Positions 28,069 through 35,651 of a stretch of DNA of 64,000 nt are shown here, in pieces. Positions within the stretch are counted from its first letter, which is position 1. Each line of letters opens with the position of its first letter. Source of the stretch: Parapedobacter composti (GTDB lineage Bacteria > Bacteroidota > Bacteroidia > Sphingobacteriales > Sphingobacteriaceae); NCBI RefSeq assembly GCF_900112315.1, contig NZ_FOLL01000011.1, forward strand, positions 90,669-154,668, written 5' to 3'. Below the pieces are notes generated by a model. That model saw only the letters and a list, made by a program, of their open reading frames with translations. It searched no databases and was not told the origin of the DNA. A program made the position numbers and the translations under genes.

Positions 28069-29697
28069 TTACTGTTTTTTCTTGCTTGATTTTGAAGCCT
28101 GCTGCGCTGCGAGCTGCAAGGCCTTGTAGGCGTTAACAACACCTCCGGTCACACACACTTCGTTCATGGATACGCGCCTGTTCTGGCCGTCTGGCCCCTT
28201 CACCTTTACGCGCTGGTCTACACGGGTAACTGACTGCATGATGATGCGCTTTACCTCCACGGCCGGAAGCTCGGGGTAGTATGACCGTATCAGGGCCGCA
28301 AGGCCGGCCACTACCGGTGCTGCCATGCTGGTGCCTTGTTGGTCTTTATAGGTTGACCCGGGCATGGTGGAGTGTATTTTTACGCCTGGAGCAAACACAT
28401 CGACAGAACGGCGGCCGTAGTTGGAGAACGAGGCGACCAAATCGCCGTCATTTTTCCATTGGCTGGCCCCAACTTCTATCCAAGCATCGGCTTCGCCTTT
28501 ATTGATGCCCAAGCTATCCACGTAATTCCGGTTGGGGAAATTGGGGTTGGCGTCATTGTCCTGACCTTCGTTTCCGGCAGCATGGACTATCAGTACATCG
28601 TTTTCCATCGCAAAACGTACGGCGTCATCCACCACCTGTTTGTCTTTGGCAAAGGCTTTCCCGAAGCTCATATTGATGACTTTGGCTCCGTTTTCTACTG
28701 CATACAGGATGGAATTGGCCACATCCTTATCGCGCTCATCGCCATCGGGAACGGTACGTATGGCCATAATCCGCACGTTATCTGCCACCCCTTTTATGCC
28801 AATATCATTGTCGCGCACGGCACCGATAATACCGGCAACATGGGTGCCATGATCCGCATCCGGGCCCGTTACATCGGCATTGCCGTAATACCGCTCACGA
28901 CTGTTTTCATAATCATCGCCAACGATGTGGCGCGGGTCGTATTCCTTGTTGAGGTGGTAGTTTACTTGGTTGTTAAAGTACTCCACGCCGTCTTTGAGTT
29001 GTTCGTAGAATTTACTGAAGTCGGGTTCGTCTTTCAGTTCTTTCTTAATGATCTTTAAGGCCATCTTTTCCAGATCGTCTTCGGCTCTGTATCGATCAAA
29101 GTCAGCGAGGGTAGGGTTTTCTTTCCCGATCCGGGCTACGATGGTGTCTACGGCTCGTTTCAAGCCGGTGTAGCTAACCTGGCCGAACCGGGCCTCCTGC
29201 GTCTTGTTGGCGTAGTAGGTAACCATCTTTTGGTATTCCTGAAATTCCCGCCGTTCTTCGCCGCTCATCGGGGTGGATGGCAATACGGAAATGTATTTGG
29301 GTTCAAGGACCCTCACCAGGCGGGTGACCTCAAGATTATCGTAATGAACGTTTTCACCGTTTGCATTGCCGATGAAATTCCATCCGTATTTGTCATTTAT
29401 ATAGCCGTTTCCATCTTCATCCTTGCCGGTGGCAGCGCTGTCCTTTTCGTTGATCCACATCACATCGCGCAAATCTTCATGGTTGACATCGATACCACCG
29501 TCAATCACGGCAACGACCACCGGTGTGCTTCTTTTGCCTTTCAGCAGCAGTTCATACGCCTTTTCGGTGCTGATACCCATCACACCGTCGCGCTCATAAT
29601 CAAGGTTGAACCAGTTAGGGGGAGGATTGTCTTGTCCGACAGAAAGTAAAGGGATTAGGATGAGAAAGAATGCATTGCGCAATTTCCAGAACGCCAT
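28069..29697 (-). CDS. S8-family (subtilisin-like) secreted serine peptidase
   Basis: A 542-residue exported protease with a signal peptide (about 1-21). The catalytic triad is clear: Asp66 in V-I-D-G-G-I-D, His283 in D-H-G-T-H-V-A-G and Ser457 in G-T-S-M-A-A-P, with the oxyanion Asn376 in A-A-G-N-E-G. About 215 residues separate Asp and His, far more than the ~30-40 of classic subtilisins; the insert is charged and probably helical. No separate propeptide is evident, nor a C-terminal sorting domain. It is divergent from the oligopeptidase gene. Confidence 0.93.
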   Translation of the reverse strand: MAFWKLRNAFFLILIPLLSVGQDNPPPNWFNLDYERDGVMGISTEKAYELLLKGKRSTPVVVAVIDGGIDVNHEDLRDVMWINEKDSAATGKDEDGNGYINDKYGWNFIGNANGENVHYDNLEVTRLVRVLEPKYISVLPSTPMSGEERREFQEYQKMVTYYANKTQEARFGQVSYTGLKRAVDTIVARIGKENPTLADFDRYRAEDDLEKMALKIIKKELKDEPDFSKFYEQLKDGVEYFNNQVNYHLNKEYDPRHIVGDDYENSRERYYGNADVTGPDADHGTHVAGIIGAVRDNDIGIKGVADNVRIMAIRTVPDGDERDKDVANSILYAVENGAKVINMSFGKAFAKDKQVVDDAVRFAMENDVLIVHAAGNEGQDNDANPNFPNRNYVDSLGINKGEADAWIEVGASQWKNDGDLVASFSNYGRRSVDVFAPGVKIHSTMPGSTYKDQQGTSMAAPVVAGLAALIRSYYPELPAVEVKRIIMQSVTRVDQRVKVKGPDGQNRRVSMNEVCVTGGVVNAYKALQLAAQQASKSSKKKQ

Positions 29698-29723
29698 ATA
29701 GTAGTTAATTTTTCGTATGCTGA

Positions 29724-29731
29724 CAAATATA
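29724..29731 (-). promoter_or_regulatory. Candidate -7 box for the S8 peptidase gene
   Basis: The minus strand reads TATATTTG, fitting TAnnTTTG, 26 bases before the start codon. No TTTG was found at the -33 position. Confidence 0.4.
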
Positions 29732-29815
29732 CTGTTTATTGCTGTATACTATTTATTACCGCCGAATATTTGCAAAAGTTGACAAATATCTCCACCAAAG
29801 GTTTAACTAAACTGT

Positions 29816-29823
29816 TATCTTTG
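29816..29823 (+). promoter_or_regulatory. Candidate -7 box for the S9 oligopeptidase gene
   Basis: TATCTTTG fits TAnnTTTG and lies 25 bases before the start codon. The -33 region lacks a clear TTTG. Confidence 0.4.
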
Positions 29824-29848
29824 TTTACTAATCGTGTAACTAAGCGGC

Positions 29849-32005
29849 ATGCCGATGAACCGAAAATCAACTAATTTTTTAATAATGAGTGTTTTAATGA
29901 CTTCCTGTGCGCAGGAGAAGTCCCGGACGCCTTACGAGTGGCCATCGATTGCTGCGCCGATCGCTGCGGTGAAGCCGCATGTAAGAGCGCTGCATGGCGA
30001 TACGGTGATCGACAATTATTATTGGTTGAATGATTACTTTAAAAAGGGACCGGATACCGCGGCCGTTATTCAGTATCTTGAAGCGGAGAACGCGTATACC
30101 GACGCCATGATGAAAGATACCGAACCGTTGCAGGCCAAATTGTTTGAAGAAATGAAGGGGCGTGTTAAGGAGCAAGACGAGTCTGTGCCTTATTTTAAGA
30201 ACGGGTACTATTATTATACACGCACCGAAGAAGGCAAGCAATATTACAAGTTCTGCCGTAAGAAAGAAAGCTTAGATGCGCCGGAAGAGGTGCTGTTGGA
30301 TGTGGATGCACTGGCGGAGGGCCATTCTTATTATTCCGTAAGGGGTTTCAATGTAAGTCCGGACAATAAGTTGCTGGCGTACGGGGTTGATACCGTGTCC
30401 AGACGGCAGTATACCATCCATATTAAAAAGCTGGAAACCGGCGAACTGATGGCGGATGCAATCCCTGGGACGACCGGGGGATCCGTGTGGGCCAACGATA
30501 ACCAGACGTTGTTTTATACAAAAAATAATCCCGCTACGTTGCTTACGGAGAAAATCATGCGGCATACGCTTGGTAATGGGGTGGAGGGAGACGCGACCGT
30601 TTATCACGAACTGGATAACACGAACTATATTGGTGTAAGTAAGGCCAAATCAGGCCGGTTTATTTATATCTATTCTGGCGGTACACTATCGTCAGAGACC
30701 CGGTACCTGGATGCGGATAAGCCCATGGAAGCTTTCAGGGTGTTTCAGCCCCGCATGAAGGATGTGTTATACAGCGTCACAGCGTTATCGGATCGCTTTC
30801 TTATTGTAACCAACCGCGACGCTAAGAATTTCAAATTGATGGAATGCCCCTTGGACGAAACGGGCGTAGCGCATTGGAAAGAGATGATTCCGCACCGCGA
30901 GGATGTGCTGCTGGAAGATGTAGATGAATTTAAGGATTTTCTGGTTATATCCGAGCGGAAGAACGGCCTTGTTCAATTGGCGGTACGTAACCTGATGGAC
31001 GGCAGTGAGCATTATCTGGATTTTGGCGAGGCAGCGTACACGGCCTACCCGGCAACGAATCCCGAGTACAATACCTCCACCTTGCGGTACGCGTATACAT
31101 CGCTGACCACGCCGGCATCGACCTATGATTACGACATGTTATTGCGGGAAAAGACCTTGAAGAAGCAACAGGAGGTTGTGGGCGGTTATAACGTTGAAGA
31201 TTATACTACCGAGCGATTGTATGCGACGGCTGACGATGGCACAAAAGTGCCTATATCGTTGGTCTATAAAAAAGGTTTCAGGAAGGACGGCAGCGCTCCG
31301 CTGCTGTTATATGGGTATGGCTCTTACGGTGCTACCATGGATCCTTCCTTCAGCTCCGCGCGGCTGAGCTTGTTGGATCGTGGGTTCGTGTTTGCCATTG
31401 CGCATATCCGTGGTGGACAGGAAATGGGCCGCCAATGGTATGAAGACGGTAAAATGATGAAAAAGAAAAACACATTCACCGACTTTATCGCTTGCGGCCA
31501 GTATTTAGTGGCCGAAAAATACACGGCCCCGGAACATCTTTACGCGCAGGGAGGCAGTGCCGGAGGGTTGCTTATGGGGGCTGTGATCAACATGGCGCCG
31601 CAGCTTTGGCATGGTGTCATTGCCCAAGTGCCATTTGTAGATGTGGTTAATACCATGCTTGACGAGACCATACCGCTTACCACAAATGAATATGATGAAT
31701 GGGGCAATCCGAATGATCGAGAAGCCTATTTCTACATGAAGAGCTATTCGCCTTATGAGCATGTAGAAGCGAAGGCATATCCGAATATGCTGGTGACTAC
31801 CGGCTTGCACGACAGCCAGGTGCAGTACTTTGAGCCGGCTAAATGGGTTGCTAAACTGCGCGCGACCAAGACGGACAACAATGTGTTGTTACTGAAGACC
31901 GAGATGGATTATGGCCATGGGGGAGCATCCGGGCGGTTCGACTATCTGAAAGAAATCGCGCTGGTATACGCCTTCTTATGTGCATTGGAGGGCATCACGG
32001 ATTAG
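29849..32005 (+). CDS. S9-family prolyl oligopeptidase-type peptidase (lipoprotein)
   Basis: A 718-residue oligopeptidase. An N-terminal seven-bladed propeller (about 40-430) is followed by an alpha/beta hydrolase domain with catalytic Ser570 in G-G-S-A-G-G, Asp655 in H-D-S-Q-V and His690 in Y-G-H-G-G. It resembles protease II/prolyl oligopeptidase. A signal peptide ending in a lipobox M-T-S-C near residue 24 predicts an envelope-anchored enzyme rather than a cytosolic one. It would act on short peptides, possibly products of the divergent S8 protease. Starts at the second or fourth codon (ATG) are also possible. Confidence 0.93.
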   Translation: MPMNRKSTNFLIMSVLMTSCAQEKSRTPYEWPSIAAPIAAVKPHVRALHGDTVIDNYYWLNDYFKKGPDTAAVIQYLEAENAYTDAMMKDTEPLQAKLFEEMKGRVKEQDESVPYFKNGYYYYTRTEEGKQYYKFCRKKESLDAPEEVLLDVDALAEGHSYYSVRGFNVSPDNKLLAYGVDTVSRRQYTIHIKKLETGELMADAIPGTTGGSVWANDNQTLFYTKNNPATLLTEKIMRHTLGNGVEGDATVYHELDNTNYIGVSKAKSGRFIYIYSGGTLSSETRYLDADKPMEAFRVFQPRMKDVLYSVTALSDRFLIVTNRDAKNFKLMECPLDETGVAHWKEMIPHREDVLLEDVDEFKDFLVISERKNGLVQLAVRNLMDGSEHYLDFGEAAYTAYPATNPEYNTSTLRYAYTSLTTPASTYDYDMLLREKTLKKQQEVVGGYNVEDYTTERLYATADDGTKVPISLVYKKGFRKDGSAPLLLYGYGSYGATMDPSFSSARLSLLDRGFVFAIAHIRGGQEMGRQWYEDGKMMKKKNTFTDFIACGQYLVAEKYTAPEHLYAQGGSAGGLLMGAVINMAPQLWHGVIAQVPFVDVVNTMLDETIPLTTNEYDEWGNPNDREAYFYMKSYSPYEHVEAKAYPNMLVTTGLHDSQVQYFEPAKWVAKLRATKTDNNVLLLKTEMDYGHGGASGRFDYLKEIALVYAFLCALEGITD

Positions 32006-32013
32006 GTGACTGA

Positions 32014-32229
32014 CTATTTTTTCTCTTGTGCTTCTTTTTTCCGCATCTCAAAATTCACGGCCGCGTTTTTACTGGCCCGCGACGAAACGTAAATGGCGGC
32101 GGATGCAAGCAGGATGACGATGAGAATACCCCAAACTCCCTTGCGCTTATCCTGCTTCATAAGCCAGATGAGCAACGCGATGAGGGGAACGGCGAAGAAA
32201 AGAATGAAAAACCAGCTTGTGCCTGTCAT
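32014..32229 (-). CDS. Small membrane protein of unknown function
   Basis: A 71-residue protein with two predicted transmembrane helices (about 5-23 and 33-49), a K-Q-D-K-R-K-G turn between them and a highly charged Lys/Glu-rich C-terminal tail. Composition is typical of a real inner-membrane protein and the frame is clean. No family with known function is recognised. It converges on the oligopeptidase gene with only eight bases between stop codons. Confidence 0.65.
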   Translation of the reverse strand: MTGTSWFFILFFAVPLIALLIWLMKQDKRKGVWGILIVILLASAAIYVSSRASKNAAVNFEMRKKEAQEKK

Positions 32230-32330
32230 GCCGCAAAGTTCTGAATAAAAAGCAAGGTATGCAAATGGTATCTGTATGGCAGTCAGCCGCTAACATGACA
32301 GGGCTGGGATAAAAATAAAATATCAATAAA

Positions 32331-32363
32331 TTTGTGTAAAGAAAAATATTTTCTCTACATTTG
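32331..32363 (+). promoter_or_regulatory. Bacteroidota promoter for the GNAT-argG-argC leader
   Basis: TTTG at 32331-32334 and TACATTTG at 32356-32363 are separated by 21 bases, matching the TTTG-N19-21-TAnnTTTG consensus. It is the only box in the window where I find both elements. Transcription would start near 32367, giving a leader of about 310 bases before the GNAT gene. Confidence 0.75.
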
Positions 32364-32371
32364 GCACCTTA

Positions 32372-32391
32372 ATTGCAGCCCGGGTTGCAAT
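32372..32391 (+). promoter_or_regulatory. 20-base palindrome at the arginine-leader transcription start
   Basis: ATTGCAGCCCGGGTTGCAAT is self-complementary except for one G-T pair. It has no central loop, so a dimeric DNA-binding regulator is more likely than an RNA hairpin. It lies about 5-25 bases after the predicted start site. It does not resemble the E. coli ARG box. Confidence 0.5.
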
Positions 32392-32401
32392 ACTATTCAG
32401 A

Positions 32402-32536
32402 ATGAACACAAAAAATATAATCGCCGTATCTACCGTGTCGTGCTTCCAGCACCACATGTTGTGCTTTTTGTGTGAAGTTTTAACTGCCGAGAGACCGGTA
32501 CTCCGGCTCCGACGACCCATTTTGCCCCGGGCTTAA
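32402..32536 (+). CDS. Candidate arginine leader peptide
   Basis: A 44-codon open frame beginning ATG AAC ACA. Its last 15 sense codons contain five arginine codons: AGA, CGG, CGA, CGA, CGG at codons 31, 35, 37, 38 and 43. Several are codons little used in neighbouring genes. The TAA stop lies in the loop of a seven-base-pair hairpin, and the next gene, 143 bases on, starts an arginine biosynthesis block. This is the arrangement of a ribosome-mediated attenuator: stalling at Arg codons when arginyl-tRNA is scarce would change folding downstream. A classical terminator is not obvious, which is the weak point. Confidence 0.55.
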   Translation: MNTKNIIAVSTVSCFQHHMLCFLCEVLTAERPVLRLRRPILPRA

Positions 32537-32547
32537 TTGTGGGGCAA
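32522..32547 (+). promoter_or_regulatory. Hairpin overlapping the end of the arginine leader ORF
   Basis: TTGCCCC (32522-32528) pairs with GGGGCAA (32541-32547) around a 12-base loop holding the leader TAA. A ribosome at the Arg codons or at the stop would cover or free the 5' arm. No T-run follows directly. Bases 32548-32679 hold only weak stems and a T-rich stretch at 32650-32662. Confidence 0.5.
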
Positions 32548-32679
32548 CGCTCTCCGAAAAACGTACAGTATTAGGTCCGATAGCTGTACATCGAATCAAC
32601 GGTTTTCGTTTAACGATTTAATTACCAAAACACACCACTTCGTTGGCTGTTTTTAATTTTTTAGGGGTCGTATATTCCA

Positions 32680-33390
32680 ATGCAACTTTCAGACTTTTTG
32701 ATTATACCTGCTTCTGAGCAACATATTGCATACGCTCAGCAGATTTGCGACGAGATGGCAGAGTCGGCCAAAGCCCGGGGAACCGGGATTGCCCAGCGCA
32801 GTCCGGAATACGTAGCGAATAAGATGCGTGAAGGCAAGGCGGTGATAGCGCTGCGTAAGACAGATTGGGCGTGGGCCGGTTTCTGTTATATTGAAACCTG
32901 GAGCCATGGGGATTTCGTGGCCAACTCCGGTTTGGTGGTAAACCCCGAATTTCGTAAGGTAGGGTTGGCCCGCGCCATTAAAAAGCGTATCTTCGACCTC
33001 TCACGGGAGAAGTACCCGAAAGCTAAGATATTTGGCCTTACCACCGGACTTGCGGTAATGAAGATTAATTCGGAGCTGGGTTACGAGCCGGTAACGTATT
33101 CCGAACTCACACAAGATGAAGAGTTCTGGAAGGGATGCCAAAGCTGCGTGAACTATGACATCCTGACCAGCAAGCAACGTAAAAACTGCATGTGCACGGC
33201 CATGTTGTGGGACCCGGTAGAGAAAGAGAAGGAGTTGCGTGAGCGTATTGAAATGAAGGCCAAAGCGCGCGAACGGTTGAAGCAAATTACCAAGAAATCG
33301 TCGCTCCTGAAACGGATAGAAGCGAAACTGTGGAAATCGACCAAAAAAATGATCACCGCGTTTATCGCCAGACATCCAAGGACGGCATAA
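32680..33390 (+). CDS. GNAT acyltransferase, candidate N-acylglutamate synthase
   Basis: A 236-residue GNAT-fold protein with the acyl-CoA-binding region V-V-N-P-E-F-R-K-V-G-L-A near 87-98, followed by a Cys-containing stretch (C-Q-S-C near 151-154) and a Lys/Arg-rich helical C-terminus. No classical argA or argJ is seen in the window. A GNAT gene heads the argG-argC operon in Bacteroides, where the B. thetaiotaomicron member was assigned to N-acyl(succinyl)glutamate synthesis. By position and fold this gene is the best candidate for the first arginine step. Specificity for acetyl- or succinyl-CoA is not readable. Confidence 0.75.
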   Translation: MQLSDFLIIPASEQHIAYAQQICDEMAESAKARGTGIAQRSPEYVANKMREGKAVIALRKTDWAWAGFCYIETWSHGDFVANSGLVVNPEFRKVGLARAIKKRIFDLSREKYPKAKIFGLTTGLAVMKINSELGYEPVTYSELTQDEEFWKGCQSCVNYDILTSKQRKNCMCTAMLWDPVEKEKELRERIEMKAKARERLKQITKKSSLLKRIEAKLWKSTKKMITAFIARHPRTA

Positions 33391-33414
33391 GCTGTATAAA
33401 CTCAATAGATATCA

Positions 33415-34605
33415 ATGAAGAAAGTCGTATTAGCATTCAGCGGAGGGTTAGACACCTCATTTTGTTGCATTTACTTGTCCAGAGATCTCGGACTGGAGGT
33501 ACATTCAGTCATCGTTAACACGGGTGGTTTTTCAGCGGAAGAACTCGGCCAGATTGAGCAACGGGCTTATTCCCTCGGCGTGAAGTCCCATACTGTTGTC
33601 GATGAAACGCAGCACTATTACGACAGTTGTATCAGATACCTTATTTTCGGAAACGTACTGAAAAATGCTACCTACCCGTTGTCAGTAAGCGCGGAACGGG
33701 TAAGCCAGGCCACGGCCATTGCTCATTATGCCAAACAAATCGGTGCGGAATATGTGGCACATGGCAGTACTGGAGCGGGTAACGACCAAGTACGGTTCGA
33801 TATGATTTTCAACACGCTTATCCCGGAGGTGGAAATCATTACCCCCATACGCGATTTAAAGCTGAGCCGTGAAGAAGAAATTGCATACCTGCATAAACAT
33901 GGAGTGGAGTTCAGTGCCGAAAAAGCCAAATATTCCATCAATAAAGGAATATGGGGCACTTCAGTGGGCGGGCAAGAAACACTTACCTCTCATGAAACGC
34001 TGCCGGAAGAGGCCTGGCCTACACCGGTGACAGCTACGGAAACCCGGCGACTGGCGATTGACTTTGTAAAGGGCGAACCGGTGGCATTGGATGGCATGGA
34101 ATTGGGACCGGTGAAGGTTATCCAAGAATTGCAGGCCATAGCCCAGCCTTATGGTATCGGGCGTGATATCCATGTGGGCGATACCATTATCGGCATAAAA
34201 GGGCGGGTTGGCTTTGAAGCGGCGGCCCCCATCATTCTTATCAAAGCGCACCATACGCTGGAAAAACATACGCTGACCAAATGGCAGCTGAGCTGGAAAG
34301 ATCAATTAGCCGCGTTTTACGGCAACTGGATGCATGAAGGGCAAATGCATGATCCGGTAATGCGGGATATCGAAGCTTTCTTGCAAAGCGCGCAGCAGAC
34401 GGTGAGCGGAAAGGTATTCGTTGAACTGAATCCTTACCGTTTTACCATCGTTGGTATTGAATCGGCCCACGACCTGATGTCCAGCAAATTCGGCAGTTAT
34501 GGAGAGATGAATAATACCTGGACTGGCGATGACGTAAAAGGGTTTTCCAAGATTTTCGGTAATCAAGTGTCTATCTGGCACAAGGTGAACAGGGGGGGGG
34601 AATGA
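33415..34605 (+). CDS. argG: Argininosuccinate synthase
   Basis: A 396-residue enzyme that joins citrulline and aspartate using ATP. The N-terminal ATP pyrophosphatase loop reads A-F-S-G-G-L-D-T-S (about 7-15); H-G-S-T-G-A-G-N-D near 116-124 is the citrulline/aspartate site. Length is normal. The C-terminus is encoded by a run of nine G (34592-34600), giving N-R-G-G-E. The last four bases overlap the argC start as ATGA, so translation is coupled. Confidence 0.97.
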   Translation: MKKVVLAFSGGLDTSFCCIYLSRDLGLEVHSVIVNTGGFSAEELGQIEQRAYSLGVKSHTVVDETQHYYDSCIRYLIFGNVLKNATYPLSVSAERVSQATAIAHYAKQIGAEYVAHGSTGAGNDQVRFDMIFNTLIPEVEIITPIRDLKLSREEEIAYLHKHGVEFSAEKAKYSINKGIWGTSVGGQETLTSHETLPEEAWPTPVTATETRRLAIDFVKGEPVALDGMELGPVKVIQELQAIAQPYGIGRDIHVGDTIIGIKGRVGFEAAAPIILIKAHHTLEKHTLTKWQLSWKDQLAAFYGNWMHEGQMHDPVMRDIEAFLQSAQQTVSGKVFVELNPYRFTIVGIESAHDLMSSKFGSYGEMNNTWTGDDVKGFSKIFGNQVSIWHKVNRGGE

Positions 34606-35621
34606 GTAAGGTAAAGGTAGGCATCATCGGTTCCGCCGGTTATACGGGCGGTGAACTGCTCCGTATCCTTATCCACCACCCGCATGTGGATATTGTATTT
34701 GCGTATAGTGCCAGCAATGCAGGCAATCTCATTGCTGATGTTCACACCGACCTGTTGGGCGATACCAGCCTGCGCTTCAGTGATACCTTCCATAGCGATA
34801 TAGACGTATTGTTCCTCTGTGTAGGCCACGGCGATGCCCGGAAATTTCTGGAAGCCAACACGATTGAACCGCATGTGAAGATTATTGACCTTTCCCAGGA
34901 TTACCGCTTACGTGCCCGGACGGAATACCAAGGTCGGTCTTTTGTATACGGATTGCCGGAGTTGCAGCGGGAGACCATCCGGTCCGCGCAGTATATCGCC
35001 AACCCGGGTTGCTTCGCTACAGGTATCCAGCTGGCTTTGCTGCCGCTAGCGGCGCAAGGGCTGCTTACCGGCGAAATCCACATCAATGCAACAACGGGTT
35101 CTACGGGCGCAGGGCAAAAACCGTCAACCACCTCCCATTTTAGCTGGCGGAATAATAATTTATCTGTATATAAGGCATTTACGCATCAACACTTGCAGGA
35201 AATCAGCGAATCGTTCGAAAGCCTGCAGCCGGGATTCCTGCCAGCTGATGGCGATACCTTGTTGCAGCGGGCGCAGCAGCGGATAAACATTATTCCACAG
35301 CGGGGCGATTTCACGCGGGGCATCCTTTCGGCCATTTACCTGGATAGTCCAATAAGTGAGGCGAAAGCGTATGAACTGTATGAAGCGTTTTATGCTGGCC
35401 ATCCGTTTACCCACGTCAGTGAAGCTAATATAGACCTTAAACAGGTTGTAAATACCAACAAGTGCATCATACACCTTGAGAAGCATGGAGATAAGCTTTT
35501 TGTGGTAAGTATTATAGACAACCTGCTCAAAGGCGCAAGCGGGCAAGCCGTGCAGAACATGAACCTACTGTCGGGCTTGGAAGAAACCGCGGGCTTGAAG
35601 CTGAAGAGTGTAGGGTTTTAA
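34602..35621 (+). CDS. argC: N-acyl-gamma-glutamyl-phosphate reductase
   Basis: A 339-residue NADPH-dependent reductase that makes N-acylglutamate semialdehyde. The Rossmann motif G-S-A-G-Y-T-G-G lies near 10-17 and the catalytic Cys in A-N-P-G-C-F-A-T near 132-139. It starts within the argG stop (ATGA) just after the G-tract, which may also serve as a strong ribosome-binding site. It ends the second arginine block and converges with hemL. Confidence 0.96.
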   Translation: MSKVKVGIIGSAGYTGGELLRILIHHPHVDIVFAYSASNAGNLIADVHTDLLGDTSLRFSDTFHSDIDVLFLCVGHGDARKFLEANTIEPHVKIIDLSQDYRLRARTEYQGRSFVYGLPELQRETIRSAQYIANPGCFATGIQLALLPLAAQGLLTGEIHINATTGSTGAGQKPSTTSHFSWRNNNLSVYKAFTHQHLQEISESFESLQPGFLPADGDTLLQRAQQRINIIPQRGDFTRGILSAIYLDSPISEAKAYELYEAFYAGHPFTHVSEANIDLKQVVNTNKCIIHLEKHGDKLFVVSIIDNLLKGASGQAVQNMNLLSGLEETAGLKLKSVGF

Positions 35622-35632
35622 GTGGCAAATAC

Positions 35633-35651
35633 CGCGGCATTAAGCCGCGGG
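35633..35651. terminator. Possible shared terminator between argC and hemL
   Basis: CCGCGGC (35633-35639) and GCCGCGG (35645-35651) form a GC-rich seven-base-pair stem between two convergent genes, with the hemL stop codon in the loop region. T-runs on either side are poor (GCTTGTTA on the plus strand), so efficiency is uncertain. Confidence 0.45.

Noticed and set aside
32372..32391. Arginine-repressor ARG box
   Set aside because: The palindrome is GC-rich in the centre and lacks the A/T-rich TGAAT/ATTCA half-sites of ArgR boxes.
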